A DNA stretch of 64,000 nt from VXPQ01 sp964608315 (GTDB taxonomy: Bacteria > Bacteroidota > Rhodothermia > Rhodothermales > VXPQ01), in assembly GCA_964608315.1 (NCBI GenBank), contig CAZSNF010000012.1:1-64000 (forward strand), written 5' to 3'. Position 1 is the first letter of the stretch; every line of letters starts with the position of its first letter. A program made the translations under genes and the position numbers. Below are positions 17,722-26,835 of the stretch, in pieces. Under the pieces are notes generated by a model. It did not search any database. It saw only the letters and a program-made list of their open reading frames with translations, and had not been told where the DNA came from.

Positions 17722-18381
17722 TCAGGAACGAGGCGCACAGGCCAGAATCGCCTTGTCCCGGAACGAGGGGTGCGGATCCATATCCGCAAGATCAATCCGC
17801 TCGACGTTCGCCTCGCCGGAGACAGACGCTATTTCGTCCGCCAGATCGCCCCCTTTCAGGCAAAGCGCGCCGGGACGCCAGGCGTCCGCATCCGGCGGAA
17901 GCGGGCAAGGCCGGGCCACGCGGCAATGCCATGCCCATATATCCCGAAGCGGCGCCGCGGCCCGAGAGACCGAATAGACATAGTCCGGGGCGTACCGGGC
18001 CGGTTCGTCGGCGGGAAAAGCCTCGGCGGCGCCGCGCCAGACGGTCGCGTTCGCCAGCCCGAGGCGGCGAACCATGGCGCGCAGCGCCTGCGCCTTTTTC
18101 TCGACCTTGTCTACGGCGATCACCCGGATATCCGGGCAGGCGATAGCCAGCGGAATCGCCGGAAGGCCGCCGCCTGCGCCCCAGTCGATCACGACGGCGC
18201 CGGGCGGAAAACGCCGGCGCGTCAGAAACAGGCAATGCCGGCAATGCATACGGACCGCTTCCGCATCGGCCCCTCGCGAAACGAGATTGATGCGGCGGTT
18301 GAAATCAAGGAGCATCGCCTGATACGCATTCAGGAGCCGCTGCTGCTCGTCCGTCCACGACTGAAAAGGGTCTCCGGACAT
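17722..18381 (-). CDS. rsmG: 16S rRNA (guanine-527-N7)-methyltransferase RsmG
   Basis: A 219-residue SAM-dependent methyltransferase (GidB) that modifies G527 in the 530 loop of 16S rRNA; loss gives low-level streptomycin resistance in several species. The SAM-binding motif reads VIDWGAGGGLPAIPLA, with the N-terminal LNAYQAMLLDFNRRINLVSR family signature before it. Trp replaces the more common Val-Gly/Ser-Gly start of the glycine-rich loop, but the loop is otherwise normal. It follows mnmG by nine bases, the classic mnmG-rsmG pair of origin regions, so co-transcription is very likely. Confidence 0.96.
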   Translation of the reverse strand: MSGDPFQSWTDEQQRLLNAYQAMLLDFNRRINLVSRGADAEAVRMHCRHCLFLTRRRFPPGAVVIDWGAGGGLPAIPLAIACPDIRVIAVDKVEKKAQALRAMVRRLGLANATVWRGAAEAFPADEPARYAPDYVYSVSRAAAPLRDIWAWHCRVARPCPLPPDADAWRPGALCLKGGDLADEIASVSGEANVERIDLADMDPHPSFRDKAILACAPRS

Positions 18382-18390
18382 GCAGAGCCC

Positions 18391-20301
18391 TCAGTTGGCC
18401 GCGGGCGAGGCGGACCGCTTCCGGGCCGGGCGCTTCCGCAGCATCACCAGAAGCACGGACACGTCGGCGGGGCTGACCCCGCTTATGCGCGACGCCTGCC
18501 CCAGATTTTCCGGGCGGATTTTCGATAACTTCTCCCGCGCTTCCATGGCGATATGCTCGATGGCTTCGTAATCGAAATCCTCCGGAAGGCGAAGCGATTC
18601 CATTTCTTCCATCTTCCGCGCCATGTCGCGTTCGCGGTCAAGGTATCCCTCGTACCGAAGATCGATCTCGATATCCCGGGCCACGGGCACGGGTCCCGGC
18701 GCGGGCGTAACCAGTTCCTGTCGGCGGCCCGTACGATCCAGCAGGTCGTCCAGCGAGACCTGCGGCCGCCTTGCAAGCTGCGCAAGGCGTTCGGGGCGGC
18801 GAATCGGGTCTGTGCCCGCCTGCTTCAGGTAAGCATTCACAACCTCCGGGGATACGGATACCGATTCGATGGCCGCCCGCGTGGCCTCGATAGCCTGTTT
18901 CCGCGCCCGCATCCGTTCATAGCGCGCATCCGTCGCCAAACCCAGCCCATGGCCGAGCGCCGTCAAGCGGCGATCCGCATTGTCCTGCCGCAAAAGCAGT
19001 CGATGCTCGGCCCGCGAAGTAAACATGCGGTACGGTTCGTCCGTCCCCTTGGCCACCAGATCGTCGATGAGTACGCCAATGTAGGCCTCCGACCTTTTCA
19101 GGATGACCGGGTCTTCGCTCCGCAACTGCCGCACGGCGTTGATTCCGGCCATGAGTCCTTGCGCAGCGGCTTCCTCGTACCCCGTAGTGCCATTGATCTG
19201 CCCGGCGAAAAACAATCCCCGAATGCGCTTCGTTTCAAGGCTGTACCGTATTTGCCAGGGAGGAAAATAATCGTATTCGATGGCGTAGCCGGGACGCAGC
19301 ATGTGCGCTTTTTCGAGGCCCGCCACCTTGCGCAGCGACGCAAACTGCACCTCTTCCGGCAAACTGGTCGAGAAGCCGTTCACGTAAATTTCATACGTGT
19401 TTCGCCCTTCCGGCTCCAGGAAGAGCTGGTGGCGGTCTTTTCCGGCGAATCGGTCGATTTTATCCTCGATCGACGGACAATACCGGGGGCCGGCGCCCTC
19501 GATCCGCCCGGCGAACATGGGACTCCGGTCGAATCCCTCCCGCAGCGCATCGTGCACGTCGGGAGACGTCCAGGCAATCCAGCAGCATATCTGATCTTTC
19601 GGAAGCCGATCCGCAAGAAAGGAAAACGGCGTGGCCGCCGGATCGCCCGGCTGTTCCTCCAGGCGACCATAGTCGATCGTGCGCCCGTCGATGCGCGGCG
19701 GCGTGCCTGTCTTCAACCGCCCGCTCTCGAAGCCAAGCCGTTCGAGCGATGCGGTCAATCCTGTGGAGGCGCGTTCGCCCATGCGTCCGCCCCCGTACTG
19801 GCGTTCGCCGATATGAATAACGCCGTTCATAAAGGTGCCGCTGGTCAAAATGACCGTCGGGGCGCGGAATGTCTGGCCGATTTGCGTACGTATTCCCGTC
19901 GCCCGGCCCCCTTCCGTACATACTTCGACAGCCATATCGGACCGCATGAACAGACCGGGAATGCTCTCCAGCTCCTCCCGGACTGCGGTCGCATAGTCGG
20001 CCCGGTCGCATTGCGCGCGCGGCCCCTGCACGGCGGGCCCTCTACGCTGGTTCAACATTCTGAACTGTATGCCGGCGCGATCGGTAACCTTGCCCATGAT
20101 CCCGCCAAGCGCATCGATCTCCCGAACAATATGCCCCTTGCCGACGCCGCCAATGGCCGGATTGCACGACATCTGTCCAATGGTTTGCAGATTCATGGTC
20201 ACGAGCAACGCGCGCGCGCCCATCCGCGCGACGGCCGCGGCCGCCTCGGTCCCGGCATGGCCTCCGCCCACCACAATAACGTCGTACTCGAAAGGATGCA
20301 T
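18391..20301 (-). CDS. mnmG: tRNA uridine carboxymethylaminomethyl-modification enzyme MnmG
   Basis: A 636-residue FAD protein (GidA) that, with MnmE, builds the cmnm5 group at U34 of certain tRNAs. The dinucleotide-binding loop VVGGGHAGTEAAAA is at residues 10-23. The family signatures QMSCNPAIGGVGKGH and GQINGTTGYEEAAAQGL are intact, as is the C-terminal helical domain that contacts MnmE and tRNA. It is 136 bases downstream of mnmE on the same strand; the gap contains a perfect short hairpin repeat at 20365-20405. The next gene is rsmG. Confidence 0.97.
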   Translation of the reverse strand: MHPFEYDVIVVGGGHAGTEAAAAVARMGARALLVTMNLQTIGQMSCNPAIGGVGKGHIVREIDALGGIMGKVTDRAGIQFRMLNQRRGPAVQGPRAQCDRADYATAVREELESIPGLFMRSDMAVEVCTEGGRATGIRTQIGQTFRAPTVILTSGTFMNGVIHIGERQYGGGRMGERASTGLTASLERLGFESGRLKTGTPPRIDGRTIDYGRLEEQPGDPAATPFSFLADRLPKDQICCWIAWTSPDVHDALREGFDRSPMFAGRIEGAGPRYCPSIEDKIDRFAGKDRHQLFLEPEGRNTYEIYVNGFSTSLPEEVQFASLRKVAGLEKAHMLRPGYAIEYDYFPPWQIRYSLETKRIRGLFFAGQINGTTGYEEAAAQGLMAGINAVRQLRSEDPVILKRSEAYIGVLIDDLVAKGTDEPYRMFTSRAEHRLLLRQDNADRRLTALGHGLGLATDARYERMRARKQAIEATRAAIESVSVSPEVVNAYLKQAGTDPIRRPERLAQLARRPQVSLDDLLDRTGRRQELVTPAPGPVPVARDIEIDLRYEGYLDRERDMARKMEEMESLRLPEDFDYEAIEHIAMEAREKLSKIRPENLGQASRISGVSPADVSVLLVMLRKRPARKRSASPAAN

Positions 20302-20364
20302 GGTTTGTGTTTGCGATAAGATCCCGTCCCGCGCACCCGCGGAAACGCCCGTTCGCGGATATTC

Positions 20365-20405
20365 AAGGATACTCTGAACTGCGCGGATTTGATCAGAGTA
20401 TCCTT
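20365..20405. repeat. Short hairpin form of the interspersed repeat (copy E)
   Basis: AAGGATACTCTGA (20365-20377) and its exact complement TCAGAGTATCCTT (20393-20405) enclose 15 bases. It consists of the two termini of the interspersed repeat with no interior. It sits between mnmE and mnmG, where it could fold as a hairpin in the shared transcript. Confidence 0.8.
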
Positions 20406-20437
20406 GGGAAACGCCGACGGAACGGCAATGGCTCCCG

Positions 20438-21829
20438 CTATTTTCCTATGCAGAACCGGGAAAAAATCTGATCCAGCACATCTTCGTTCGTGATCTCGCC
20501 GGTAATGGCGCCTATTTCATGCAAGGCCATGCGCAAATCCAGCGCCAGCAGTTCGCCGGCGCCCCCGGCGCCAAGGCTCCGGCGAGCCGCCCGCACCGCA
20601 TCCAGCGCCTTGCGCAAATGGTTGCGATGCCGCTCGTTCGTCACCACAAGCGACCCCTCGGAAAGGCTCAGATCGCCGCGGGCCTTTTCCAGCAGACAAG
20701 CAATCAGCGGCTGTAACTCTTTTTCTTCCCGGAAAGCCCGCCTGGCCGACAGGGCGAAAACGCCGGGTTGTCCCTCGCCATTGATCAGCCCGCTATCCTG
20801 CTCCAGCAAATCTGTCTTGTTCGCCACCAGAAGCGCCGGAGGCGCGCCTCGCTTCGCGACAGACTCGATAAAGGCCCGTTCGCCCGCATCCATACCCGCC
20901 GTAACGTCGTACGCATACACCAGTATGTCGCTCCGGTCTATCGCTCGCTCGGCGCGGGATACGCCCTCTGCCTCAATGGCGTCCGCCGCGTCCCGCAAAC
21001 CCGCGGTGTCCGTAAACCGGAACAGCAAGCCGCCTATCTCCGCTTCGCCTTCCACTTCGTCCCGCGTCGTGCCGGGCGTCGGACTAACAATAGCGCGATC
21101 ACTCCCCAGCAAGGCGTTCAGCAACGTGGATTTTCCCGCATTGGGCCGCCCCGCGATAACCACCCGCACGCCATCGCGCACCCGACGCCCGAGCCGCCAG
21201 GACCGGAGCAATTCGTCCAGCAAGCGCTCGCTGCGCGCCAGCAAATTCTTGAGCCGTTCGCGGTCGGCGAACGCCACATCCTCGTCCGAAAAATCCAGTT
21301 CGAGTTCAAGATACGCACAGAGTTCCAGCAGACCCGCCCGGATCTCCGCCAGCGCCTCGGAATAGCGGCCCTGAAGGTGCGAGACGGACACCCGGTGCGC
21401 CAGCGAGGACGAAGCATGGATCAGGTCGGCTACGGCTTCGGCTTGCGCCAGATCCATCTTCCCGTTCAGAAACGCCCGCTGGGTAAATTCGCCAGGGGCG
21501 GCCAGGCGCGCGCCCGCCTCCAGCATGCGGTTCAGAATAAGCCGGGTCGCAAAATCGCCTCCGTGGCACGAGCACTCCACCACATCCTCTCCAGTCGCCG
21601 AGCGGGGCGCCCGGAATACCGTGGCCACCACCTGGTCGATGCGCGTTCCGTCGCGGCGGGCCACATAGCCCACATGCGCCGTATGCGAAGCGGCTTCCGA
21701 GAGATTCGCCCCCTCGAAGCAGGCCGCCGTGATCGCCGCCGCTTCCGGGCCGGAAATGCGCACGATACCCAGCGCGGCGCGCCCCCGAGCCGTGGCGATG
21801 GCGGCAATGGTGTCGCTGGAAGCTTGCAT
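20438..21829 (-). CDS. mnmE: tRNA modification GTPase MnmE
   Basis: A 463-residue GTPase partner of MnmG. The N-terminal tetrahydrofolate-binding domain begins SSDTIAAIATARGRAALGIVRISG. The G domain shows GRPNAGKS (P-loop), TPGTTRDE (G2), DTAGLRD (G3) and NKTD (G4), and the protein ends in the diagnostic FCIGK motif with the catalytic Cys. The frame is open upstream to 22057, but that part is an Arg/Lys-rich shadow overlapping yidC; the ATG at 21829 gives exactly the normal family N-terminus. A repeat fragment lies between it and yidC. Confidence 0.97.
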   Translation of the reverse strand: MQASSDTIAAIATARGRAALGIVRISGPEAAAITAACFEGANLSEAASHTAHVGYVARRDGTRIDQVVATVFRAPRSATGEDVVECSCHGGDFATRLILNRMLEAGARLAAPGEFTQRAFLNGKMDLAQAEAVADLIHASSSLAHRVSVSHLQGRYSEALAEIRAGLLELCAYLELELDFSDEDVAFADRERLKNLLARSERLLDELLRSWRLGRRVRDGVRVVIAGRPNAGKSTLLNALLGSDRAIVSPTPGTTRDEVEGEAEIGGLLFRFTDTAGLRDAADAIEAEGVSRAERAIDRSDILVYAYDVTAGMDAGERAFIESVAKRGAPPALLVANKTDLLEQDSGLINGEGQPGVFALSARRAFREEKELQPLIACLLEKARGDLSLSEGSLVVTNERHRNHLRKALDAVRAARRSLGAGGAGELLALDLRMALHEIGAITGEITNEDVLDQIFSRFCIGK

Positions 21830-21858
21830 GGCGCATGAAGCAATGCGCTTGAAAAAAC

Positions 21859-21894
21859 CGCGCTGAGCGAAGTGGTTTTGATCAGAGTATCCTT
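21859..21894 (+). repeat. Interspersed repeat fragment (copy F)
   Basis: Only the 3' end of the element remains: CCGCGCTGAGCGAAG followed by the terminus TTTTGATCAGAGTATCCTT. The terminus ends exactly at the yidC stop codon (TAA, read on the minus strand), sharing its last A. Confidence 0.75.
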
Positions 21895-23774
21895 TACTTG
21901 CGCCGTCCGGTCGTGCGGGGGCCGCCGGGCCGCCGCCCCGATTTGGTCGGGCCAGGCCGGGCAAGAAGTCGGCGCGGCTTCTTGCCGCGGGCAGATTGTT
22001 TTTTGCTCTGGCTTTTCGGCGCAGGTTTTCCGTTTTCTTCCTCCTTCGCCGACGCAATATGCCGGTTGATGATCTTCTGCTGCACGGCGGTCACCACATT
22101 ATACACGAGGTAGTACAGACTCAGCCCGGACGCAAAGCGGTTAAAAATGGCGAAGATCATCACCGGCATCAAATAGGTGAACATCTTCATTTGGGGATTG
22201 GAGGAAGGCGCAGCCTGAATGCGCATCTGAACCACCATGGAAATACCCATGAGCAGCGTGAAGCCCGCCACGAAATCCCCGTAGAACGGAATGGTGAACG
22301 GCAGACTCAGAATGACGTCCGGGGCGGAAAGGTCATTGGCCCACAAAAACCCCTGTTGCCGTATTTCGATGGACTGCGGAAGAAAAAGCCACAGCGCAAT
22401 AATAATGGGGTATTGCAGCAACATGGGAAGGCAGCTTCCCACCGGATTGACGCCGGTCTCCTTGTACATCTTCATCATTTCCTGCTGCTGCTTTTGGGGA
22501 TTGTCCCCGTACTTCTCCTTGATGGCCTCCATCTTCGGTTGCAGCTCGCGCATCCGGGCCATGCTCTTGTAGGAACTTTTCGTCAGCGGGTACAGGACCA
22601 GTTTGATGAGGATGGCGAAAACGATGATGACGTAGCCGTATCCGGGAATGAACGACGCCAGAAACGTGAACGCAGGAATGAACACCAGGCGGGCCAGCGG
22701 GCGCGTAAGCCATTCGAAAAAGTCCCAGCCGTAATCCACCATGTCGTACAGACCCAGGTCGTAGTCGGCGATCCGGTAAAACTCCATGGGACCGATGTAC
22801 AGCCGGAATGCGTCCGGCCCCTCGTCCGGGCGCGACATAAGCAGGCGCATGTCGTAGCGCTGCTGAAAATCCGCACTCCCCGGTTCGCCCGTTTGCTCCC
22901 CGGCAAGCTCGGCGCTCTTCGTACTCGAAGAGGGGATCATAACCGTGGCGAAATACCTCGTTTTGATGGCGGTCCAGTCCACGCGTCCAGTCAGGCGCGC
23001 CTCCTCGAAATCTTCTTTCCGAAGCACGATATTCTCCACCTGGCCGCCGCTGCGCGCATAGGCCCCCACCGCCTTGACCTCCTCCTTCGGGTCTTTTTCG
23101 GTAAAAGGAATGCCGCCTTCCCATATCAATTCGTACCCTTCTCCCGTGGAAAAGGCCGCCGCATTTTCCTGCGCTACCTGCAAGCCGATCTCGTATTCGC
23201 CCGGATAGAACGTATAGGTCTGGCGCAACACGCCCCCCTGAATGCCCGTTTCGAAATGCAGCGCGGCGTCGTCTTCGGACACGCGCAGGATATCTCCCTC
23301 GTGCGACGCATCGAAATACAAATCGCGCGAATTGACCACATGGGAGCGGGGCGTCGTAAAAGCGACGGACAAGGCGCCCGTCCCGGTGGTATCCACCATC
23401 TGCACGGACGTTTCCTGATCGAATTTCCTGTATTTCTTCAGGATAAAGGAGGTCAACGTGGCTCCTTTGGTGGAGAAAACCGCGCGATACAGATCGGTTT
23501 CGACCGTAATGAAACGGGCTTCCCCCGACAATGCCGCATCCAGCGCCGTATCCCGTGCAACCGCTTCCGCAGCAGACAGCCCCTCGCCCGATTGCATGGC
23601 GTCGGACGCCGGCGTATCGCCTCCTGCGGCAGCTTGCTCGACGGACAGCGAATCTTCGACAAGCGCCGACGGATCGTCGGCGGGCGCAACCGGCTGCGGC
23701 GGCGACATAAACCAGAGCCAGAGAAACATGATAATCGCTACCAGAACGGTCGCGACGACGACATTGCGATCCAA
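21894..23774 (-). CDS. yidC: Membrane protein insertase YidC
   Basis: A 626-residue Oxa1/YidC insertase. An N-terminal membrane anchor (DRNVVVATVLVAIIMFLWLWF) is followed by a large periplasmic domain (about residues 30-345) and a C-terminal five-helix insertase core with the charged cytoplasmic loop (MARMRELQPKMEAIKEKYGD) and GSCLPMLLQYPIIIALW. The tail is Lys/Arg-rich, as expected for ribosome contact. I place the start at TTG 23774 because it yields the canonical (M)DRN N-terminus and has AAGGGG upstream; a second TTG at 23849 would add 25 residues. The gene follows rnpA by about 100 bases; yidD, often found between them, is absent. Confidence 0.95.
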   Translation of the reverse strand: MDRNVVVATVLVAIIMFLWLWFMSPPQPVAPADDPSALVEDSLSVEQAAAGGDTPASDAMQSGEGLSAAEAVARDTALDAALSGEARFITVETDLYRAVFSTKGATLTSFILKKYRKFDQETSVQMVDTTGTGALSVAFTTPRSHVVNSRDLYFDASHEGDILRVSEDDAALHFETGIQGGVLRQTYTFYPGEYEIGLQVAQENAAAFSTGEGYELIWEGGIPFTEKDPKEEVKAVGAYARSGGQVENIVLRKEDFEEARLTGRVDWTAIKTRYFATVMIPSSSTKSAELAGEQTGEPGSADFQQRYDMRLLMSRPDEGPDAFRLYIGPMEFYRIADYDLGLYDMVDYGWDFFEWLTRPLARLVFIPAFTFLASFIPGYGYVIIVFAILIKLVLYPLTKSSYKSMARMRELQPKMEAIKEKYGDNPQKQQQEMMKMYKETGVNPVGSCLPMLLQYPIIIALWLFLPQSIEIRQQGFLWANDLSAPDVILSLPFTIPFYGDFVAGFTLLMGISMVVQMRIQAAPSSNPQMKMFTYLMPVMIFAIFNRFASGLSLYYLVYNVVTAVQQKIINRHIASAKEEENGKPAPKSQSKKQSARGKKPRRLLARPGPTKSGRRPGGPRTTGRRK

Positions 23775-23873
23775 ATCAGGTTCCCCTTGCTCGTATGAAA
23801 GAATAGACGGGTGTTGTTTGCGCTGACTGCGCAGGCGCGAAAACGCCAAAACGCCGCCGCGCTAAACGGGAAG

Positions 23874-24332
23874 TCATACGCGACGTTCCGAACATATGGA
23901 AGATTCGTCGAGACGGCGGCAAAGTTCTCGCAAGGCTTTCGACAAATCGGCGCGCACCCGACAACCCGGTCGAATGCCGTCTGATCGCCCGCCGCGATAC
24001 AGAATCATCATGGTCAATGCGCTGGACGTACCGGAAAAACGATCCAGTACGCCCTGCTGATGGAGGCGCCAGGCTTCGCGCAGCAACCGCTTGATGCGAT
24101 TCCGCGTCGAAGCTTTTGCATGGCGGCCGGGCGCAAATCCGACCTGAACGGGCGCATCGGCTTCAAGGCGCGCCCGGGGCACTACCCGGTACGCAAGCCG
24201 AATACACCCCTTCCCCACCGTGGCCACGTCTTCGCGGTTACGGTCGAACAAGGAACGAACAAGGCGTTTCCGCTTGAGACGAAACGAGCGCGGCAATTTT
24301 CGGAACGGGCGCGGGCGGCCATCCTTCGACAC
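23874..24332 (-). CDS. rnpA: Ribonuclease P protein component
   Basis: A 152-residue basic protein that assists the RNase P RNA in tRNA 5' maturation. The family core RNRIKRLLREAWR lies around residues 78-90, preceded by PVQVGFAPGRHAKASTRN and by the N-terminal FRLKRKRLVRSLF. It starts with GTG at 24332, fourteen bases after the rpmH stop. It is somewhat longer than average, with a C-terminal extension of about 20 residues. The rpmH-rnpA-yidC order is the standard bacterial arrangement. Confidence 0.94.
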   Translation of the reverse strand: MSKDGRPRPFRKLPRSFRLKRKRLVRSLFDRNREDVATVGKGCIRLAYRVVPRARLEADAPVQVGFAPGRHAKASTRNRIKRLLREAWRLHQQGVLDRFSGTSSALTMMILYRGGRSDGIRPGCRVRADLSKALRELCRRLDESSICSERRV

Positions 24333-24346
24333 GATGCAACCTCAGA

Positions 24347-24502
24347 CTATTTGCCCGAACGCGTGTCGCTTACAGTAAGGACGCGACGACCTTTCCCGCG
24401 GCGGCGCTTGAGCACCTTGCGGCCATTTTTCGAACGCATGCGAGCACGAAATCCGTGCTTGTTGGCGCGTTTGCGGCGACTTGGCTGATACGTACGCTTC
24501 AT
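24347..24502 (-). CDS. rpmH: 50S ribosomal protein bL34
   Basis: A 51-residue, very basic protein that reads MKRTYQPSRRKRANKHGFR, continuing RMRSKNGRKVLKRRRGKGR, the textbook bL34 sequence, with a seven-residue C-terminal extension after the usual end. It heads the rpmH-rnpA-yidC transcript; an AT-rich stretch before the ATG (TTTATAAAA-type, near 24535-24545) probably belongs to its promoter region. Confidence 0.97.
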   Translation of the reverse strand: MKRTYQPSRRKRANKHGFRARMRSKNGRKVLKRRRGKGRRVLTVSDTRSGK

Positions 24503-24652
24503 GATAATACGGCGTCTTTAAACGCTTCCTGACTTTTTATAAAAGGCGCATAACCTGCTTGTACGCACATATCCGCGAGTATGTTTTCCCGCCGCGCAAA
24601 GTACGCGTTCGGAACCCTGTTGGTCCGACGGAGTACCGGGTACGCGGTACAG

Positions 24653-24724
24653 GCGGGAGTAGCTCAGGGGTAGAGCATCAGCTTCCCAAGCTGAGGGTCG
24701 CGGGTTCGAATCCCGTTTCCCGCT
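24653..24724 (+). tRNA. tRNA-Gly (CCC)
   Basis: Acceptor GCGGGAG pairs with TTCCCGC; the anticodon loop TTCCCAA between TCAGC and GCTGA gives CCC; the T arm is GCGGGTTCGAATCCCGT. CCA is not encoded. Confidence 0.95.
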
Positions 24725-24808
24725 CGACGAAACGAGCGAACGAGTGGTTCGGCGGACGCAACGATACGCGCTCCGCGTATCCTGCCGTACCCTGCATAAT
24801 ACCCTGAC

Positions 24809-24886
24809 GGGCGGTTAGCTCAGCTGGTTCAGAGCGCCTGCCTTACAAGCAGGAGGTCACTGGTTCGAATCCGGTACCGCCCACCA
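24809..24886 (+). tRNA. tRNA-Val (TAC)
   Basis: Acceptor GGGCGGT pairs with ACCGCCC; the anticodon loop CTTACAA between CCTGC and GCAGG gives TAC; the T arm is CTGGTTCGAATCCGG. The 3' CCA is encoded, unlike the other tRNAs in the window. Confidence 0.96.
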
Positions 24887-25264
24887 GAACAGGAGTACGG
24901 TCGGCGTGGTCCGTCGTTCCTGCATTGACTTCCTGCGTTAAAAACAGTAGAATGCCACTGTATTGCGCCCGCAGGGCTCCCGGTTTCCGGATCGGGACAA
25001 GGCTTGCGTTGCACAGGATGCACAAGATTTACGCTTGATCATGGAAATTACGGAAGGCGATATACCGGGCCAGGGGAGCCTTTCCCGGCTGTTCGCCCCG
25101 GAAAAACCGGACCTGCGCCATTCTTGTGTCCGCGGACCGCAGAGTTGACAGGAACCATGCAGGCATAATGAAATGCCGCCCTGCGTCCCGCACAACATGG
25201 CCACGGCTTGCAGCGAAACAGAAACTCAAAACGCGAAACCACTACGCTCACGGAGGTAGAATCA
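24887..25264. other. Leader region upstream of the signalling operon
   Basis: About 380 bases with no gene. A good promoter sits at 24925-24953, which would give a leader of about 300 bases before the STAS gene. I see no known riboswitch fold by eye. Confidence 0.5.
24925..24953 (+). promoter_or_regulatory. Promoter for the partner-switching operon
   Basis: TTGACT (24925-24930) and TAGAAT (24948-24953) are separated by 17 bases. It is the only strong match between tRNA-Val and the first gene of the operon. Confidence 0.65.
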
Positions 25265-25600
25265 ATGCAGGTAATTACCGAAAACAAAAACGGGAGCCTC
25301 GTCATCGTAACCGCAGGCCGCGTCGATGGCAGTAACGCTCCCGAATTTCAGGAAGCGCTGAAAGACGCGCTCAAGGGAGGCGAACGCACGGTCGTGCTCG
25401 ATTTCGAGAACCTTGCGTACATCAGCAGCGCGGGCCTGCGGGTCATCCTGATGTTCGCCAAGCAGATGCGGAGGGAAAACATCTCCTTTGCGGCCTGCTC
25501 GCTCATTGCTTCGGTGAAGGATATTTTTGCAATCAGCGGCTTCGACAAAATTATCCCGATCCACGCATCGCAACAGGAAGCGCTGGCGGCGCTCGGGTAA
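25265..25600 (+). CDS. STAS-domain anti-sigma factor antagonist
   Basis: A 111-residue single STAS domain of the RsbV/SpoIIAA type. In partner switching the unphosphorylated form binds the RsbW-like kinase and releases its sigma factor or other target. The phosphorylatable Ser lies in YISSAGLRVI (residues 52-61; Ser54 or Ser55). The ATG at 25265 has a clear GGAGGT ribosome-binding site; the frame open to 25208 is leader. It is the first gene of a five-gene plus-strand operon with its presumed kinase and phosphatase just downstream. Confidence 0.94.
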   Translation: MQVITENKNGSLVIVTAGRVDGSNAPEFQEALKDALKGGERTVVLDFENLAYISSAGLRVILMFAKQMRRENISFAACSLIASVKDIFAISGFDKIIPIHASQQEALAALG

Positions 25601-25658
25601 GAAATGACACAGGGTTTCGCAACCTGTCGAACCAGAAAAATGACGAAAACTTCCGGTT

Positions 25659-26822
25659 ATGGGTAAAAAACCATACAAGATTCTCGTGGTGGACGACGAA
25701 CCGGACTTGCAGCCGCTCATGTTGCAACGCATGCGACGGAGCATTCGCGGCGGCAAATATACGTTCGTCTTCGCGGGCAACGGCCTGGAAGCGCTGGATC
25801 GACTGCGCGCAGAGCAGGACATAGATATGGTGGTGTCGGATATCAATATGCCCCAGATGGACGGGCTAACGTTGCTGGACCAGATTGCGCAGATGGATCC
25901 GAATATTCGCTCCGTGATTATTTCCGCGTACGGAGACATGAAGAACATTCGCACGGCGATGAATCGGGGCGCTTTCGACTTCATCACCAAGCCGGTCGAT
26001 TTCGACGACCTCCGCATTACCATCGACCGGACTCTCGCGCACATGGCGCGGTGGCGCGAAGCGCTGGCTTCGCGGGACAAACTGGTTACGCTGCAAAACG
26101 AACTGAATATCGCCCGAAAGATGCAGCGGGCCATTCTCCCTACGGAATTTCCCCAAAAACCCGACTACCGCATTTTTGGCGACATGGAGCCCGCCCGCAA
26201 TGTGGGAGGAGATTTTTTCGATGTGATTCCTCTGAATAAAGGGCGGATCGGCCTCGCCATAGCCGACGTATCGGACAAAGGCGTTCCGGCGGCGCTGTTC
26301 ATGATGTCCACGCGCACCTTGCTGAAAGGCGCAGCCATTGGCCGCGAGCGCCCCGGGGACGCGCTGCGGGAAGTGAATAATATGCTGTGCGAGAAAAATG
26401 ACACCATGATGTTCGTGACGCTCCTGTACGGGATATACGATCCGGCCAACGGAGACTTCACGTACGCGAACGCGGGGCACAACAGCCCGGTCCTTGTCCG
26501 TTCCGACAAAAGCTGCGAGATGCTTCCGCTCACCGACGGAGTCGCCATCGGCGTCATGCCCGACCTGGAGTATCAGCAGAAATCCGTCACGCTTGCCCCG
26601 GGCGACATCCTGAACTTCTATACGGACGGCATCACGGAAGCCATGAACGAAAACCTCGAAACATTCGGAGAAGAACGCCTCTTCGATATTCTCAAGGGCG
26701 TGTCCGATCAGGGTCCCGAAGACATCACGCGAGAAATCTTTGCGGGAATCAAGGCTTTCGCGGGCGCAGCGCCCCAATCGGACGACATTACCTGTATGAC
26801 CCTTTGCCTGCCTGCAAACTGA
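25659..26822 (+). CDS. Response regulator with PP2C (SpoIIE) phosphatase output
   Basis: A 387-residue protein. The N-terminal receiver has VVDDEPD (residues 10-16), the phospho-acceptor Asp61 in VVSDINMPQMDG, and Lys in ITKPVDF near 113. A helical linker containing LQNELNIARKMQRAILP leads to a PP2C-type phosphatase with metal ligands in NVGGDFFDVI, ADVSDKGVPAALFM, FYTDGITEAMN and SDDIT. The layout matches RsbU/RssB-like regulators in which phosphorylation controls dephosphorylation of a STAS partner. The histidine kinase at the operon's end is the natural phosphodonor. Start at ATG 25659, 58 bases after the STAS gene. Confidence 0.95.
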   Translation: MGKKPYKILVVDDEPDLQPLMLQRMRRSIRGGKYTFVFAGNGLEALDRLRAEQDIDMVVSDINMPQMDGLTLLDQIAQMDPNIRSVIISAYGDMKNIRTAMNRGAFDFITKPVDFDDLRITIDRTLAHMARWREALASRDKLVTLQNELNIARKMQRAILPTEFPQKPDYRIFGDMEPARNVGGDFFDVIPLNKGRIGLAIADVSDKGVPAALFMMSTRTLLKGAAIGRERPGDALREVNNMLCEKNDTMMFVTLLYGIYDPANGDFTYANAGHNSPVLVRSDKSCEMLPLTDGVAIGVMPDLEYQQKSVTLAPGDILNFYTDGITEAMNENLETFGEERLFDILKGVSDQGPEDITREIFAGIKAFAGAAPQSDDITCMTLCLPAN

Positions 26823-26835
26823 CGTACGGATTCCC

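Noticed and set aside
18553..20319. 588-codon open frame antisense to mnmG
   Set aside because: Shadow of mnmG; composition is His/Arg/Gly-rich without motifs.
21996..23798. 600-codon open frame antisense to yidC
   Set aside because: Shadow of yidC; no domain, no ribosome-binding site.
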